From NCBI RefSeq assembly GCF_002116635.1, contig NZ_LQPW01000031.1, forward strand, positions 124,001-188,000: 64,000 nucleotides of DNA. Reading direction: 5' to 3'. This stretch comes from Mycobacterium szulgai (GTDB taxonomy: Bacteria; Actinomycetota; Actinomycetes; Mycobacteriales; Mycobacteriaceae). Under the pieces are notes generated by a model, which had not been told where the DNA came from, searched no databases, and saw only the letters and a list, made by a program, of their open reading frames with translations. This document shows positions 63,186 through 64,000 of this stretch, piece after piece. Position numbers and translations under genes: made by a program. Positions within the stretch are counted from its first letter, which is position 1; the number at the start of each line of letters is the position of its first letter.

Positions 63186-64000
63186 TTAGTTGGCGTCAGC
63201 GCCCGGTGCTGGGCCCAGCATTTCCTTCCATCCGTCGTCTCCCATCCTGACCGAGTTGTCGACGGAATATTTCACCCCGTCGGGTCCGATGAGCTCCCCG
63301 CTCTGGGGAAGGTAAACGGCGGCGGCCAGTCCGCCCGGCTTGTAGACACAGGGGTTGGGTTGTTGTCCGTCGCACTGGACGCTGCCCGAATTGGGTCGTT
63401 GCAGTGGGTTGCTCAGCGGTGGGGGAGACCCACCCGGTGGCAGCGTGTCGGCCGGCGCCGGGTTCGTGCCGTTGTTCACCGACGGGCCGGGGATCACCTG
63501 ACCCGGCTTCACCGGCTGATCGCAACGCGCGCCCGGCGCCGGGCAGGTGAGGATCTGGTTCGGATCGCCGAACCATGGGTTGGTGCCCGCGGGAACGTAG
63601 GGCTTGGGATCGCGACATTCTCGTGGGCTGGCCGCTCGCTTCCCCGGCACGTCGACACAGGGGATGTTCCGCGAACCGCGGACATTGTTGGCGGGGGTGT
63701 CCATCGGAATCTTGCAATAGTTTCCGCTGGGCACCGGAATCACGCTGGTGTCCGCCGGCGAGCGCCACTCCGATGGCGGAATGAAGCCACTCAGACACGG
63801 CGGCGGCTGATTGATCGACAGGGCGATGTCGAGTGCGGCTTGGTCGGGAAACGGCGTGGCGATCGTCTGGTCGATCGAAGCGCCCTGCGGCATGTAGACC
63901 AGATACTGCTCAACGCCCTTGTGATAGCGCTTGAACAAGTCCAGCACGACTTCGATATTCGCCAGGGTCTGGGGCAGTGTGTCGCCCACTTCGGTGAACA
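63186..64000 (-). CDS. MCE-family protein, C-terminal part (cut by window edge)
   Basis: C-terminal 271 residues of a Mce protein; the frame stays open to the edge (FTEVGDTLPQTLANIEVVLDLFKRYHKGVEQYLVYMPQG). MCE proteins form lipid-import tubes with YrbE permeases. The tail is rich in Pro and Cys (CLSGFIPPSEWRSPADTSVIPVPSGNYCKIP, CVDVPGKRAASPRECRDPKPYVP, CDGQQPNPCVYKPGGLAAAVYLPQSGELIGPDG), typical of the long Mce C/D/F-type tails. Which subunit is unclear. It runs on the minus strand, whereas I recall the mce2 operon of M. tuberculosis following Rv0585c on the plus strand, so this is either an inverted or a different mce operon. Confidence 0.85.
   Translation of the reverse strand, partial: FTEVGDTLPQTLANIEVVLDLFKRYHKGVEQYLVYMPQGASIDQTIATPFPDQAALDIALSINQPPPCLSGFIPPSEWRSPADTSVIPVPSGNYCKIPMDTPANNVRGSRNIPCVDVPGKRAASPRECRDPKPYVPAGTNPWFGDPNQILTCPAPGARCDQPVKPGQVIPGPSVNNGTNPAPADTLPPGGSPPPLSNPLQRPNSGSVQCDGQQPNPCVYKPGGLAAAVYLPQSGELIGPDGVKYSVDNSVRMGDDGWKEMLGPAPGADAN

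Overview
The window is high-GC mycobacterial chromosome. Gene order follows Mycobacterium tuberculosis from about Rv0533c (fabH) to Rv0585c: the menaquinone genes, galE3, pitA, fadD8, mgtA, htpX, gpdA1, lpqN and a GH92 mannosidase. A PE_PGRS gene, mycobacterial lipoproteins and an MCE gene point to a slow grower of the PE_PGRS-bearing lineage. Differences from M. tuberculosis (no vapBC3, no Rv0560c, several extra genes) make a non-tuberculous species likely. Comparisons with M. tuberculosis are from memory, not from a search.

Region 1 (1-31 kb) is a dispersed menaquinone locus. menA, menE, menB, menC, menD, the MenH-like hydrolase bpoC, the methyltransferase menG/ubiE, the reductase menJ and a long-chain polyprenyl diphosphate synthase (grcC1) cover most of the route from isochorismate to partly saturated menaquinone. 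Between them lie envelope and housekeeping genes: GT2 and GT4 glycosyltransferases, a GT-C-like membrane protein, phosphate transporter pitA, acyl-CoA synthetase fadD8 and SDRs. Several starts sit 6-8 nt after a TANNNT -10 hexamer, the leaderless arrangement common in mycobacteria. I used this to choose starts.

Region 2 (31-36.6 kb) holds an orphan HicB-like antitoxin, a large stem-loop made of GATATC palindromes, a SulP transporter, gpsA, a Baeyer-Villiger-type monooxygenase (Rv0565c-like), YajQ and tRNA-Tyr(GTA).

Region 3 (36.6-50.4 kb), between tRNA-Tyr and a CYP135B-type P450, looks like accessory DNA. It contains a PE_PGRS gene; an amidase, a mycofactocin-type SDR and a BVMO; a lipoprotein; and a LigD-type polymerase domain. 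It also contains the most interesting system in the window: four tandem 27-codon mini-genes (one frameshifted) with strong ribosome binding sites and terminator-like hairpins, followed by translationally coupled YcaO and TfuA genes. This is the signature of a RiPP pathway predicted to install backbone thioamides. The precursors are very short (MSHELLF-type start, FCGDD-type end) and I do not recognise them.

Region 4 (50.4-64 kb) carries the P450, a DDN-like/secreted peptidase/FUSC exporter operon, lpqN, the GH92 mannosidase, a membrane protein with a degenerate kinase-like domain (Rv0585c), a class I methyltransferase and the 3' end of an MCE gene running off the right edge.
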